This document shows positions 1 through 14,850 of a DNA stretch of 64,000 nucleotides, in pieces. Every line of letters starts with the position of its first letter. Positions within the stretch are counted from its first letter, which is position 1. Source of the DNA: Eledone cirrhosa (Eukaryota; Mollusca; Cephalopoda; Octopoda; Eledonidae); contig OZ024741.1 of NCBI GenBank assembly GCA_964016885.1, positions 30,962,635 to 31,026,634 of the forward strand, in the 5' to 3' direction. The translations under genes were made by a program, and so were the position numbers. The notes beneath the pieces were generated by a model. It was given only the letters and a program-made list of their open reading frames with translations, was not told the DNA's origin and did not search any database.

Positions 1-2379
1 CCTTCCTTCCCTCCTTCAATACATCATTACAGTCATACTTCCTTCCACTCCTTCCTTCCTTCAATACATCATTACAGTCATACTTCCTTCCACTCCTTCC
101 TACAATACATCGTTACAGTCATACTTCCTTCCACTCCTTCCTTCCTTCAAAACATCATTACAGTCATACTTCCTTCCACTCCTTCATTCCTTCAATACAT
201 AATTACAGTCATACTTCTTTCCACTCCTTCCTTCCGTCAATACATCATTACAGTCATACTTCCTTCCACTCCTTCATTCCTTCAATACATCATTACAGTC
301 ATACTTCCTTCCACTCCTTCCTTCCTTCAATACATCATTACAGTCATACTTCCTTTTACTCCTTCCTTCCATACATCATTTCAGTAATACTTCCTTCCAC
401 TCCTTCCTTTCTTCCTTCAATACATCATTACAGTCATACTTTCTTCAACTCCTTCCCTCCTTCAATACATCATTACAGACATACTTCCTTCCACTCCTTC
501 CTTCCTTCAATACATCATGACAGTCATACTTCCTTCCACTGCTTCCTTCCCTCCTTCAATACATCATTACAGACATACTTCCTTCCACTCCTTCCTTCCT
601 TCAATACATCATTACTGTCATACTTCCTTCCACTCATTCCTTCCTTCAATACATTATTACAGACATACTTCCTTCCACTCCTTCCTTCCTTCAATACATC
701 ATTACAGTCATACTTCCTTCCACTCATTCCTTCCTTCAATACATTATTACAGACATACTTCCTTCCACTCCTTCCTTCCTTCAATACATCATTACAGTCA
801 TACTTCCTTCCACTCCTTCCTTCCTTCCTTCAATACATCATTACAGACATACTTCCTTCCACTCCTTCCTTCCTTCAATACATCATTACAATCATACTTC
901 CTTCCACTCCTTCCTTCCCTCCTTCAATACATCATTACAGTCATACTTCCTTCCACTCCTTCCTTCCCTCGTTCATTACATCATTACAGTCATACTTCCT
1001 TCCACTCCTTCGTTCCTTCCTTCAATACATCATTACAGTCATACTTCCTTTCACTCCTTCCTTCGTTCCTTCAATACATCATTACAGTCATACTTCCTTT
1101 CACTCCTTCCTTCGTTCCTTCAATACATCATCACAGTCATACTTCCTTCAACTCCTTCCTTCCTTCAATACATCATTACAGTCATACTTCCTTCCACTCC
1201 TTCGTTCCTTCCTTCAATACATCATTACAGTCATACTTCCTTCCACTCCTTCCTTCAATACATCATTACAGTCATACTTCCTTTCCACTCCTTCCTTCAA
1301 TACATCATTACAGTCATACTTCCTTCCACTCATTCCTTCCTTCAATACATTATTACAGACATACTTCCTTCCACTCCTTCCTTCCTTCAATACATCATTA
1401 CAGTCATACTTCCTTCCACTCCTTCCTTCAATACATCATTACAGTCATACTTCCTTTCCACTCCTTCCTTCAATACATCATTACAGTCATACTTCCTTCC
1501 ACTCATTCCTTCCTTCAATACATTATTACAGACATACTTCCTTCCACTCCTTCCTTCCTTCAATACATCATTACAGTCATACTTCCTTCCACTCCTTCCT
1601 TCAATACATCATTACAGTCATACTTCCTTTCCACTCCTTCCTTCAATACATCATTACAGTCATACTTCCTTCCACTCATTCCTTCCTTCAATACATTATT
1701 ACAGACATACTTCCTTCCACTCCTTCCTTCCTTCAATACATCATTACAGTCATACTTCCTTTCCACTCCTTCCTTCAATACATCATGACAGTCATACTTC
1801 CTTCCACTCATTCCTTCCTTCAATACATTATTACAGACATACTTCCTTCCACTCCTTCCTTCCTTCAATACATCATTACAGTCATACTTCCTTCCACTCC
1901 TTCGTTCCTTCCTTCAATACATCATTACAGTCATACTTCCTTCCACTCCTTCCTTCAATACATCATTACAGTCATACTTCCTTTCCACTCCTTCCTTCAA
2001 TACATCATTACAGTCATACTTCCTTCCACTCATTCCTTCCTTCAATACATTATTACAGACATACTTCCTTCCACTCCTTCCTTCCTTCAATACATCATTA
2101 CAGTCATACTTCCTTCCACTCCTTCCTTCAATACATCATTACAGTCATACTTCCTTTCCACTCCTTCCTTCAATACATCATTACAGTCATACTTCCTTCC
2201 ACTCATTCCTTCCTTCAATACATTATTACAGACATACTTCCTTCCACTCCTTCCTTCCTTCAATACATCATTACAGTCATACTTCCTTCCACTCCTTCCT
2301 TCAATACATCATTACAGTCATACTTCCTTTCCACTCCTTCCTTCAATACATCATTACAGTCATACTTCCTTCCACTCCT

Positions 2380-3520
2380 TCGTTCCTTCCTTCAATACAT
2401 CATTACAGTCATACTTCCTTCCACTCCTTCATCAATACATCATTACAGTCATACTTCCTTTAACTCCTTCCTTCCTTCAATACATCATTACAGTCATACT
2501 TCCTTCCACTCCTTCGTTCCTTCCTTCAATACATCATTACAGTCATACTTCCTTCCACTCCTTCATCAATACATCATTACAGTCATACTTCCTTCAACTC
2601 CTTCCTTCCTTCAATACATCATTACAGTCATACTTCCTTCCACTCCTTCGTTCCTTCCTTCAATACATCATTACAGTCATACTTCCTTCCACTCCTTCAT
2701 CAATACATCATTACAGTCATACTTCCTTCAACTCCTTCCTTCCTTCAATACATCATTACAGTCATACTTCCTTCCACTCCTTCGTTCCTTCCTTCAATAC
2801 ATCATTACAGTCATACTTCCTTCCACTCCTTCATCAATACATCATTACAGTCATACTTCCTTCAACTCCTTCCTTCCTTCAATACATCATTACAGTCATA
2901 CTTCCTTTCCACTCCTTCCTTCAATACATCATTACAGTCATACTTCCTTCCACTCCTTCGTTCCTTCCTTCAATACATCATTACAGTCATACTTCCTTCC
3001 ACTCCTTCATCAATACATCATTACAGTCATACTTCCTTCAACTCCTTCCTTCCTTCAATACATCATTACAGTCATACTTCCTTCCACTCCTTCGTTCCTT
3101 CCTTCAATACATCATTACAGTCATACTTCCTTCCACTCCTTCATCAATACATCATTACAGTCATACTTCCTTCAACTCCTTCCTTCCTTCAATACATCAT
3201 TACAGTCATACTTCCTTCCACTCCTTCGTTCCTTCCTTCAATACATCATTACAGTCATACTTCCTTCCACTCCTTCATCAATACATCATTACAGTCATAC
3301 TTCCTTCAACTCCTTCCTTCCTTCAATACATCATTACAGTCATACTTCCTTCCACTCCTTCGTTCCTTCCTTCAATACATCATTACAGTCATACTTCCTT
3401 CCACTCCTTCATCAATACATCATTACAGTCATACTTCCTTCAACTCCTTCCTTCCTTCAATACATCATTACAGTCATACTTCCTTCCACTCCTTCGTTCC
3501 TTCCTTCAATACATCATTAC
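2380..3520 (+). repeat. 134-bp trimeric higher-order repeat, 8 copies
   Basis: Three monomers form a unit: one begins after CGTTCC, one begins with the truncated join TTCATCAATACATC, and one carries the CTTCAACTCC variant. The ATCAATAC marker falls at 2,431, 2,565, 2,699, 2,833, 3,009, 3,143, 3,277 and 3,411. The spacing is 134 bp except for one interval of 176 bp that holds an extra 42-bp monomer. This is local amplification of a trimer inside segment A. Confidence 0.93.
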
Positions 3521-5094
3521 AGTCATACTTCCTTCCACTCCTTCCTTCAATACATCATTACAGTCATACTTCCTTTCCACTCCTTCCTTCAATACATCAT
3601 TACAGTCATACTTCCTTCCACTCATTCCTTCCTTCAATACATTATTACAGACATACTTCCTTCCACTCCTTCCTTCCTTCAATACATCATTACAGTCATA
3701 CTTCCTTCCACTCCTTCCTTCAATACATCATTACAGTCATACTTCCTTTCCACTCCTTCCTTCAATACATCATTACAGTCATACTTCCTTCCACTCATTC
3801 CTTCCTTCAATACATTATTACAGACATACTTCCTTCCACTCCTTCCTTCCTTCAATACATCATTACAGTCATACTTCCTTCCACTCCTTCCTTCAATACA
3901 TCATTACAGTCATACTTCCTTTCCACTCCTTCCTTCAATACATCATTACAGTCATACTTCCTTCCACTCATTCCTTCCTTCAATACATTATTACAGACAT
4001 ACTTCCTTCCACTCCTTCCTTCCTTCAATACATCATTACAGTCATACTTCCTTTCCACTCCTTCCTTCAATACATCATGACAGTCATACTTCCTTCCACT
4101 CATTCCTTCCTTCAATACATTATTACAGACATACTTCCTTCCACTCCTTCCTTCCTTCAATACATCATTACAGTCATACTTCCTTCCACTCCTTCGTTCC
4201 TTCCTTCAATACATCATTACAGTCATACTTCCTTCCACTCCTTCCTTCAATACATCATTACAGTCATACTTCCTTTCCACTCCTTCCTTCAATACATCAT
4301 TACAGTCATACTTCCTTCCACTCATTCCTTCCTTCAATACATTATTACAGACATACTTCCTTCCACTCCTTCCTTCCTTCAATACATCATTACAGTCATA
4401 CTTCCTTCCACTCCTTCCTTCAATACATCATTACAGTCATACTTCCTTTCCACTCCTTCCTTCAATACATCATTACAGTCATACTTCCTTCCACTCATTC
4501 CTTCCTTCAATACATTATTACAGACATACTTCCTTCCACTCCTTCCTTCCTTCAATACATCATTACAGTCATACTTCCTTCCACTCCTTCCTTCAATACA
4601 TCATTACAGTCATACTTCCTTTCCACTCCTTCCTTCAATACATCATTACAGTCATACTTCCTTCCACTCATTCCTTCCTTCAATACATTATTACAGACAT
4701 ACTTCCTTCCACTCCTTCCTTCCTTCAATACATCATTACAGTCATACTTCCTTTCCACTCCTTCCTTCAATACATCATGACAGTCATACTTCCTTCCACT
4801 CATTCCTTCCTTCAATACATTATTACAGACATACTTCCTTCCACTCCTTCCTTCCTTCAATACATCATTACAGTCATACTTCCTTCCACTCATTCCTTCC
4901 TTCAATACATTATTACAGACATACTTCCTTCCACTCCTTCCTTCCTTCAATACATCATTACAGTCATACTTCCTTCCACTCCTTCCTTCCTTCCTTCAAT
5001 ACATCATTACAGACATACTTCCTTCCACTCCTTCCTTCCTTCAATACATCATTACAATCATACTTCCTTCCACTCCTTCCTTCCCTCCTTCAAT

Positions 5095-7084
5095 ACATCA
5101 TTACAGTCATACTTCCTTCCACTCCTTCCTTCCCTCGTTCATTACATCATTACAGTCATACTTCCTTCCACTCCTTCGTTCCTTCCTTCAATACATCATT
5201 ACAGTCATACTTCCTTTCACTCCTTCCTTCGTTCCTTCAATACATCATTACAGTCATACTTCCTTTCACTCCTTCCTTCGTTCCTTCAATACATCATCAC
5301 AGTCATACTTCCTTCAACTCCTTCCTTCCTTCAATACATCATTACAGTCATACTTCCTTCCACTCCTTCATCAATACATCATTACAGTCATACTTCCTTC
5401 AACTCCTTCCTTCCTTCAATACATCATTACAGTCATACTTCCTTCCACTCCTTCGTTCCTTCCTTCAATACATCATTACAGTCATACTTCCTTTCACTCC
5501 TTCCTTCGTTCCTTCAATACATCATCACAGTCATACTTCCTTCAACTCCTTCCTTCCTTCAATACATCATTACAGTCATACTTCCTTTCCACTCCTTCCT
5601 TCAATACATCATTACATTCATACTTCCTTCCACTCCTTCCTTCCTTCAATACATCATTACAGTCATACTTCCTTTCACTCCTTCCTTCAATACATCATTT
5701 CAGTAATACTTCCTTCCACTCCTTCCTTTCTTCCTTCAATACAATATTACAGTCATACTGTCTTCAACTCCTTCCTTTCTTCAATACATAATTACATTCA
5801 TACTTCCTTCCACTCCTTCCTTCCTACAATACATCATTACAGTAATACTTTCTTCCACTCCTTCCCTCCTTCAATACATCATTACAGACATACTTCCTTC
5901 CACTCCTTCCTTCCACTCCTTCCTTCCTTCAATACATCATTACAGTCATACTTCCTTCCACCCCTTCCTTCCACTCCTTCCTTCCTTCAATACATCATTA
6001 CAGTCATACTTCCTTCCACTCCTTCCCTCCTTCAATACATCATTACAGACATACTTCCTTCCACTCCTTCCTTCCTTCCTTCAATACATCATGACAGTCA
6101 TACTTCCTTCCACTCCTTCCTTCCCTCGTTCATTACATCATTACAGTCATACTTCCTTCCACTCCTTCGTTCCTTCCTTCAATACATCATTACAGTCATA
6201 CTTCCTTTCACTCCTTCCTTCGTTCCTTCAATACATCATTACAGTCATACTTCCTTTCACTCCTTCCTTCGTTCCTTCAATACATCATCACAGTCATACT
6301 TCCTTCAACTCCTTCCTTCCTTCAATACATCATTACAGTCATACTTCCTTCCACTCCTTCATCAATACATCATTACAGTCATACTTCCTTCAACTCCTTC
6401 CTTCCTTCAATACATCATTACAGTCATACTTCCTTCCACTCCTTCGTTCCTTCCTTCAATACATCATTACAGTCATACTTCCTTTCACTCCTTCCTTCGT
6501 TCCTTCAATACATCATCACAGTCATACTTCCTTCAACTCCTTCCTTCCTTCAATACATCATTACAGTCATACTTCCTTTCCACTCCTTCCTTCAATACAT
6601 CATTACATTCATACTTCCTTCCACTCCTTCCTTCCTTCAATACATCATTACAGTCATACTTCCTTTCACTCCTTCCTTCCTTCAATACATCATTTCAGTA
6701 ATACTTCCTTCCACTCCTTCCTTTCTTCCTTCAATACAATATTACAGTCATACTGTCTTCAACTCCTTCCTTTCTTCAATACATAATTACATTCATACTT
6801 CCTTCCACTCCTTCCTTCCTACAATACATCATTACAGTAATACTTTCTTCCACTCCTTCCCTCCTTCAATACATCATTACAGACATACTTCCTTCCACTC
6901 CTTCCTTCCACTCCTTCCTTCCTTCAATACATCATTACAGTCATACTTCCTTCCACCCCTTCCTTCCACTCCTTCCTTCCTTCAATACATCATTACAGTC
7001 ATACTTCCTTCCACTCCTTCCCTCCTTCAATACATCATTACAGACATACTTCCTTCCACTCCTTCCTTCCTTCCTTCAATACAT
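5095..7084 (+). repeat. ~995-bp tandem duplication in segment A
   Basis: A block with several rare variants occurs twice in tandem. These are CTCGTTCATTACATC at 5,136 and 6,127, ACAATATTACAGTCATACTG at 5,741 and 6,736, and the CCACCCCTTCC variant at 5,958 and 6,953. The offset is 991 bp at the left and 995 bp after a 4-bp CTTC gain. Segment B has only one copy (28.7-29.75 kb). Confidence 0.88.
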
Positions 7085-10000
7085 CATGACAGTCATACTT
7101 CCTTCCACTCCTTCCTTCCCTCCTTCAATACATCATTACAGACATACTTCCTTCCACTCCTTCCTTCCTTCAATACATCATTACATTCATACTTCCTTCC
7201 ACTCCTTCCTTCCTTCCTTCAATACATCATGACAGTCCTACTTCCTTCCACTCCTTCCACTCCTTCCTTCCTTCAATACATCATTACAGTCATACTTCCT
7301 TCCACTCATTCCTTCCTTCAATACATTATTACAGACATACTTCCTTCCACTCCTTCCTTCCTTCAATACATCATTACAGTCATACTTCCTTCCACTCCTT
7401 CCTTCCTTCTTTCAATACATCATTACAGACATACTTCCTTTCACTCCTTCCTTCCTTCAATACATCATTACAGTCATACTTCCTTCCACTCCTTCCTTCT
7501 CTCCTTCAATACATCATTACAGTCATACTTCCTTCCACTCCTTCCTTCCCTCGTTCATTACATCATTACAGTCATACTTCCTTCCACTCCTTCCTTCCTT
7601 CCTTCAATACATCATTACAGCCATACTTCCTTTCACTCCTTCCTTCGTTCCTTCAATACATCATTACAGTCATACTTCCTTTCCACTCCTTCCTTCAATA
7701 CATCATTACAGTCATACTTTCTTCCACTCCTTCCTTCCTTCAATACATCATTACGGTCATACTTCCTTCCACTCCTTCCTTCCTTCAATACATCATTACA
7801 GTCATACTTTCTTCCACTCCTTCCTTCCTTCAAAACATCATTACAGTCATACTTCCTTCCACTCCTTCCTTCAATACATCATTACAGTCATATTTCCTTC
7901 CACTCCTTCCTTCCTTCAATACATCATTACAGTCGTACTTGCTTCCACTCCTTCCTTCCCTCCTTCAATACATCATTACATACATACTTCCTTCTACTCC
8001 TTCCCTCTTTTAGTACATTATTACAGTCATACTTTCTTCCACTCCTTCCTTCCCTCCTTCAATACATCCTTACAGTCATATTTCCATCCACTCCTTCCTT
8101 CCTTCAATACATCATTACAGTCATACTTCCTTCCACTCCTTCCTTCCTTCAATACATCATTACAGTCCTACTTCCTTCCACTCCTTCCTTCCTTCAATAC
8201 ATCATTACAGACATACTTCCTTCCACTCCTTCCTTCCTTCAATACATCATTACTGTCATAATTCCTTCCACTCCTTCCTTCCTTCAATACATCATTACTG
8301 TCATAATTCCTTCCACTCCTTCCTTCCTTCAATACATCATTACAGTCATACTTCCTTCCTCTCCTTCCTTCCTTCCTTCAATACATCATTACAGACATAC
8401 TTCCTTCCACTCCTTCCTTCCTTCAATACATCATTACATACATACTTCCTTCCACTCCTTCCTTCCTTCAATACATCATTACAGACATACTTCCTTCCAC
8501 TCCTTCCTTCCTTCAATACATCATTACAGAAATACTTCCTTCCATTCCTTCCTTCCTTCAATACATCATTACAGTCATACTTCCTTCCACTCCTTCCACT
8601 CCTTCCCTCCTTCAATACATCATTACAGTCATACTTTCTTCCACTCCTTCCTTCCTTCAATACATCATTACAGTCATACTTTCTTCCACTCCTTCCTTCC
8701 TTCAATACATCATTACAGTCATACTTCCTCCCACTCCTTCCTTCCTTCAATACATCATTACAGTCATACTTCCTTCCACTCCTTCCTTCCTTCAATACAT
8801 CATTACAATCATACTTTCTTCCACTCCTTCCTTCCTTCAATACATCATTACAGTCATACTTCCTTCCACTCCTTCCTTCCTTCAATACATCATTACAGTC
8901 ATACTTTCTTCCTCTCCTTCCTTCATTCAATACATCATTACAGTCATACTTCCTTCCACTCCTTCCCTCCTTCAATACATCATTACAGTCATATTTCTTT
9001 CCACTCCTTCCTTCCTTCAATACATCATTACAGTCATACTTCCTTCCACTCCTTCCTTCCCTCCTTCAATACATCATTACAGACATACTTCTTTCCACTC
9101 CTTCCTTCCGTCAATACATCATTACAGTCATACTTCCTTCCACTCCTTCATTCCTTCAATACATCATTACAGTCATACTTCCTTCCACTCCTTCCTTCCT
9201 TCAATGCATCATTACAGTCATACTTCCTTCCAATTCTTCCTTCCTTCAATACATCATCACAGTCATAATTCCTTCCACTCATTCCTTCCTTCAATACATC
9301 ATTACAGTCATACTCCCTTCAACTCCTTCCTTCCTTCAATACATCATTACAGACATACTTCCTTCCACTCCTTCCTTCCTTCAATACATCATCACAGTCA
9401 TACTTCCTTCAACTCCTTCCTTCCTTCAATACATCATCACAGTCATACTTCCTTCAACTCCTTCCTTCCTTCAATACATCATTACAGTCATACTTCCTTC
9501 CACTCCTTCCTTCCTTAAATACATCATTACAGTCATACTTCCTTCCATTCCTTCCTTCCCTTCTTCAATACATCATTACAGTCATACTTCTTTCCACTCC
9601 TTCCTTCCTTCAATACATCATTACAGTCATACTTCCTTCCACTCCTTCCTTCCCTCCTTCAATACATCATTACAGACATACTTCTTTCCACTCCTTCCTT
9701 CCGTCAATACATCATTACAGTCATACTTCCTTCCACTCCTTCATTCCTTCAATACATCATTACAGTCATACTTCCTTCCACTCCTTCCTTCCTTCAATAC
9801 ATCATTTCAGTAATACTTCCTTCCACTCTTTCCTTCCTTCAATACATCATTACAGTCATACTTTCTGCAACTCCTTCCTTCCTTCCTTCAATACATAATT
9901 ACAGTCATACTTCCTTCCTCTCCTTTCTTCCTACAATACATCATTACAATCATACTTCCTTCCACTCCTTCCTTCCTTCCTTCCTTCCTTCAATACATCA

Positions 10001-10339
10001 TTACCGTCATACTTCCTTCCACTCCTTCCCTCCTCCAATACATCATTACAGACATACTTCCTTCCACTCCTTCCTTCCTTCAATACATCATTACAGTCAT
10101 ACTTCCTTCCACTCCTTCCTTCCCTCCTTCAATACATCATTACATTCATACTTCCGTCCACTCCTTCCTTCCTTCCTTCAATACATCATGACAGTCATAC
10201 TTCCTTCCACTCCTTCCTTCCCTCCTTCAATACATCATTACAGACATACTTCCTTCCACTCCTTCCTTCCTTCAATACATCATTACAGTCATACTTCCTT
10301 CCACTCCTTTCTTCCTTCCTTCAATACATCATCACATTC

Positions 10340-13300
10340 ATACTTCCTTCAACTCCTTCCTTCCTTCAATACATCATTACAGTCATACTTCCTTCCACTC
10401 CTTCCTTCAATACATCATTACACTCATACTTCCTTCCACTCCTTCCTTCCTTCAATACATCATTACGGTCATACTTCCTTCCACTCCTTCCTTCCTTCAA
10501 TACATCATTACAGTCATACTGCCTTCCACTCCTTCCTTCCTTCAAAACATCATTACAGTCATACTTCCTTCCACTCCTTCCTTCCTTCAATACATCATTA
10601 ATGTCATATTTCCTTCCACTCCTTCCTTCCTTCAATACATCATTACAGTCGTACTTCCTTCCACTCCTTCCTTCCCTCCTTCAATACATCATTACATACA
10701 TACTTCCTTCCACTCCTTCCCTCTTTCAATACATCATTACAGTCATACTTCCTTCCACCCTTTCCTTCATTCCTTCAATACATCATTACAGTCATACTTG
10801 CTTCCACTCCTTCCTTCCTTCAATACATCATTACAGTCATACTTCCTTCCACTCCTTCCTTCAATACATCATTACAGTCATACTTCCTTTCCACTCCCTC
10901 CTTCAATACATCATTACAGTCATACTTTCTTCCACTCCTTCCTTCCCTCCTTCAATACATCCTTACAGTCATATTTCCATCCACTCCTTCCTTCAATACA
11001 TCATTACAGTCATACTTCCTTCCACTCCTTCCTTCCCTCCTTCAATACATCATTACAGTCATATTTCCTTCCACTCCTTCCTTCCTTCAATACATCATTA
11101 CAGACATACCTCCTTCCACTCCTTCCTTCCTTCAATACATCATTACAGTCATACTTCCTTCCACTCCTTCCTTCCCTCCTTCAATACATCATTACAGTCA
11201 TACTTCCTTCCACTCCTTCCTTCCTTCAATACATCATTACAGTCATACTTCCTTCCACTCCTTCCTTCGTTCCTTCAATACATCATTACAGTTATACTTC
11301 CTTCCACTCCTTCATTCGTTCAATACATCATTACAGTCATACTTCCTTCCACTCCTTCCTTCAATACATCATTACAGTCATACTTCCTTCCACTCCTTCC
11401 TTCAATACATCATTACAGTCATACTTTCTTTCCACTCCTTCCTTCAATACATCATTACAGTCATACTTCCTTCCACTCCTTCCTTCCTTCAATACATCAT
11501 TACAGTCATACTTCCTTCCACTCCTTCATTTCTTCAATACATCATTACAGTCATACTTCCTCCCACTCCTTCCTTCCTTCAATACATCATTACAGTCATA
11601 CTTCCTTCCACTCATTCCTTCCTTCCTTCAATACATCATTACAGTCATACTTTCTTCCACTCCATCCTTCCTTCAATACATCATTACATTCATACTTCCT
11701 TCCACTCCTTCCTTCAATACATCATTACAGTCATACTTCCTTCCACTCCTTCCTTCCTTCAATACATCATTACAGTCATACTTCCTCCCACTCCTTCCTT
11801 CCTTCAATACATCATTACAGTCATACTTACTTCCACTCCTTCCTTCCTTCCTTCCTTCAATACATCATTACTGTCATACTTTCTTCCACTCCTTCCTTCC
11901 TTCAATACATCATTACAGTCATACTTCCTTCCACTCCTTCCTTCCTTCAATACATCATTACAGTCATACTTTCTTCCTCTCCTTCCTTCAATACATCTTT
12001 ACAGTCATACTTCATTCCACTCCTTCCTTCCTTCAATACATCATTACAGTTATACTTCCTTCCACTCCTTCCTTCCTTCAATACATCATTACAGACATAC
12101 TTCCTTCCACTCCTTCCTTCCTTCAATACATCATCACAGTCATACATCCTTCCACTCCTTCCTTCGTTCCTTCAATACATCATTACAGTCATACTTCCTT
12201 CCACTCATTCCTTCCTTCAATACATCATTACAGTCATACTCCCTTCAACTCCTTCCTTCCTTCAATACATCATTACAGACATACTTCCTTCCACTCCTTC
12301 CTTCCTTCAATACATCATTACAGTCATACTTCCTTCCACTCCTTCCTTCGTTCCTTCAATACATCATTACAGTTATACTTCCATCCACTCCTTCATTCGT
12401 TCAAAACATCATTACAGTCATCCTTCCTTCCACTCGTTCCTTCCTTCAATACATCATTACAGTCATACTTCCTTCCACTCCTTCCTTTCTTCAATACATC
12501 ACTACAGTCATACTTCCTCCCATTCCCTCCTTCCTTCAATACATCATTACAGTCATACTTCCTTCCACTCCTTCCTTCAATACATCATTACAGTCATACT
12601 TTCTTCCTCTCCTTCCTTCCTTCAATACATCATTACAGTCATACTTCCTTCCACTCCTTCCTTCCTTCAATACATCATTACAGTCATACTTCCTTCCACT
12701 CCTTCCTTCAATACATCATTACACTCATACTTCCTTCCACTCCTTCCTTCCTTCAATACATCATTACGGTCATACTTCCTTCCACTCCTTCCTTCCTTCA
12801 ATACATCATTACAGTCATACTTCCTTCCACTCCTTCCTTCCTTCAAAACATCATTACAGTCATACTTCCTTCCACTCCTTCCTTCCTTCAATACATCATT
12901 AATGTCATATTTCCTTCCACTCCTTCCTTCCTTCAATACATCATTACAGTCGTACTTCCTTCCACTCCTTCCTTCCCTCCTTCAATACATCATTACATAC
13001 ATACTTCCTTCCACTCCTTCCCTCTTTCAATACATCATTACAGTCATACTTCCTTCCACCCTTTCCTTCATTCCTTCAATACATCATTACAGTCATACTT
13101 CCTTCCACTCCTTCCTTCCTTCAATACATCATTACAGTCATACTTCCTTCCACTCCTTCCTTCAATACATCATTACAGTCATACTTCCTTTCCACTCCTT
13201 CCTTCAATACATCATTACAGTCATACTTTCTTCCACTCCTTCCTTCCCTCCTTCAATACATCCTTACAGTCATATTTCCATCCACTCCTTCCTTCAATAC

Positions 13301-14850
13301 ATCATTACAGTCATACTTCCTTCCACTCCTTCCTTCCCTCCTTCAATACATCATTACAGTCATATTTCCTTCCACTCCTTCCTTCCTTCAATACATCATT
13401 ACAGACATACCTCCTTCCACTCCTTCCTTCCTTCAATACATCATTACAGTCATACTTCCTTCCACTCCTTCCTTCCCTCCTTCAATACATCATTACAGTC
13501 ATACTTCCTTCCACTCCTTCCTTCCTTCAATACATCATTACAGTCATACTTCCTTCCACTCCTTCCTTCGTTCCTTCAATACATCATTACAGTTATACTT
13601 CCATCCACTCCTTCATTCGTTCAATACATCATTACAGTCATACTTCCTTCCACTCCTTCCTTCAATACATCATTACAGTCATACTTCCTTCCACTCCTTC
13701 CTTCAATACATCATTACAGTCATACTTTCTTTCCACTCCTTCCTTCCTTCAATGCATCATTACAGTCATACTTCCTTCCACTCCTTCCTTCCTTCAATAC
13801 ATCATTACAGTCATACTTCCTTCCACTCCTTCATTTCTTCAATACATCATTACAGTCATACTTCCTCCCACTCCTTCCTTCCTTCAATACATCATTACAG
13901 TCATACTTCCTTCCACTCATTCCTTCCTTCCTTCAATACATCATTACAGTCATACTTTCTTCCACTCCATCCTTCCTTCAATACATCATTACATTCATAC
14001 TTCCTTCCACTCCTTCCTTCAATACATCATTACAGTCATACTTCCTTCCACTCCTTCCTTCCTTCAATACATCATTACAGTCATACTTCCTCCCACTCCT
14101 TCCTTCCTTCAATACATCATTACAGTCATACTTCCTTCCACTCCTTCCTTCCTTCCTTCCTTCAATACATCATTACTGTCATACTTTCTTCCACTCCTTC
14201 CTTCCTTCAATACATCATTACAGTCATACTTCCTTCCACTCCTTCCTTCCTTCAATACATCATTACAGTCATACTTTCTTCCTCTCCTTCCTTCAATACA
14301 TCATTACAGTCATACTTCATTCCACTCCTTCCTTCCTTCAATACATCATTACAGTTATACTTCCTTCCACTCCTTCCTTCCTTCAATACATCATTACAGA
14401 CATACTTCCTTCCACTCCTTCCTTCCTTCAATACATCATCACAGTCATACTTCCTTCCACTCCTTCCTTCGTTCCTTCAATACATCATTACAGTCATACT
14501 TCCTTCCACTCATTCCTTCCTTCAATACATCATTACAGTCATACTCCCTTCAACTCCTTCCTTCCTTCAATACATCATTACAGACATACTTCCTTCCACT
14601 CCTTCCTTCCTTCAATACATCATTACAGTCATACTTCCTTCCACTCCTTCCTTCGTTCCTTCAATACATCATTACAGTTATACTTCCATCCACTCCTTCA
14701 TTCGTTCAAAACATCATTACAGTCATACTTCCTTCCACTCGTTCCTTCCTTCAATACATCATTACAGTCATACTTCCTTCCACTCCTTCCTTTCTTCAAT
14801 ACATCACTACAGTCATACTTCCTCCCATTCCCTCCTTCCTTCAATACATC
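10340..14850 (+). repeat. ~2.3-kb duplication in segment A
   Basis: The stretch from about 10.34 to 12.5 kb recurs from about 12.64 kb at an offset of about 2,301-2,305 bp. Markers are the CATTACACTCATAC and CATTACGGTCATAC monomers, the AAAACATCATTACAG monomer, the CATTAATGTCATATTTCC monomer and the CACCCTTTCCTTCATTCC monomer, all in the same order. Through the adjacent 3,890-bp duplication the block occurs a third time from about 16.53 kb. Confidence 0.85.

Noticed and set aside
8346..9020. Minus-strand KEGRSGRKYDCNDVL repeat proteins
   Set aside because: They are the single stop-free reverse frame of the same monomer; they break wherever a 41- or 49-bp variant shifts the frame.
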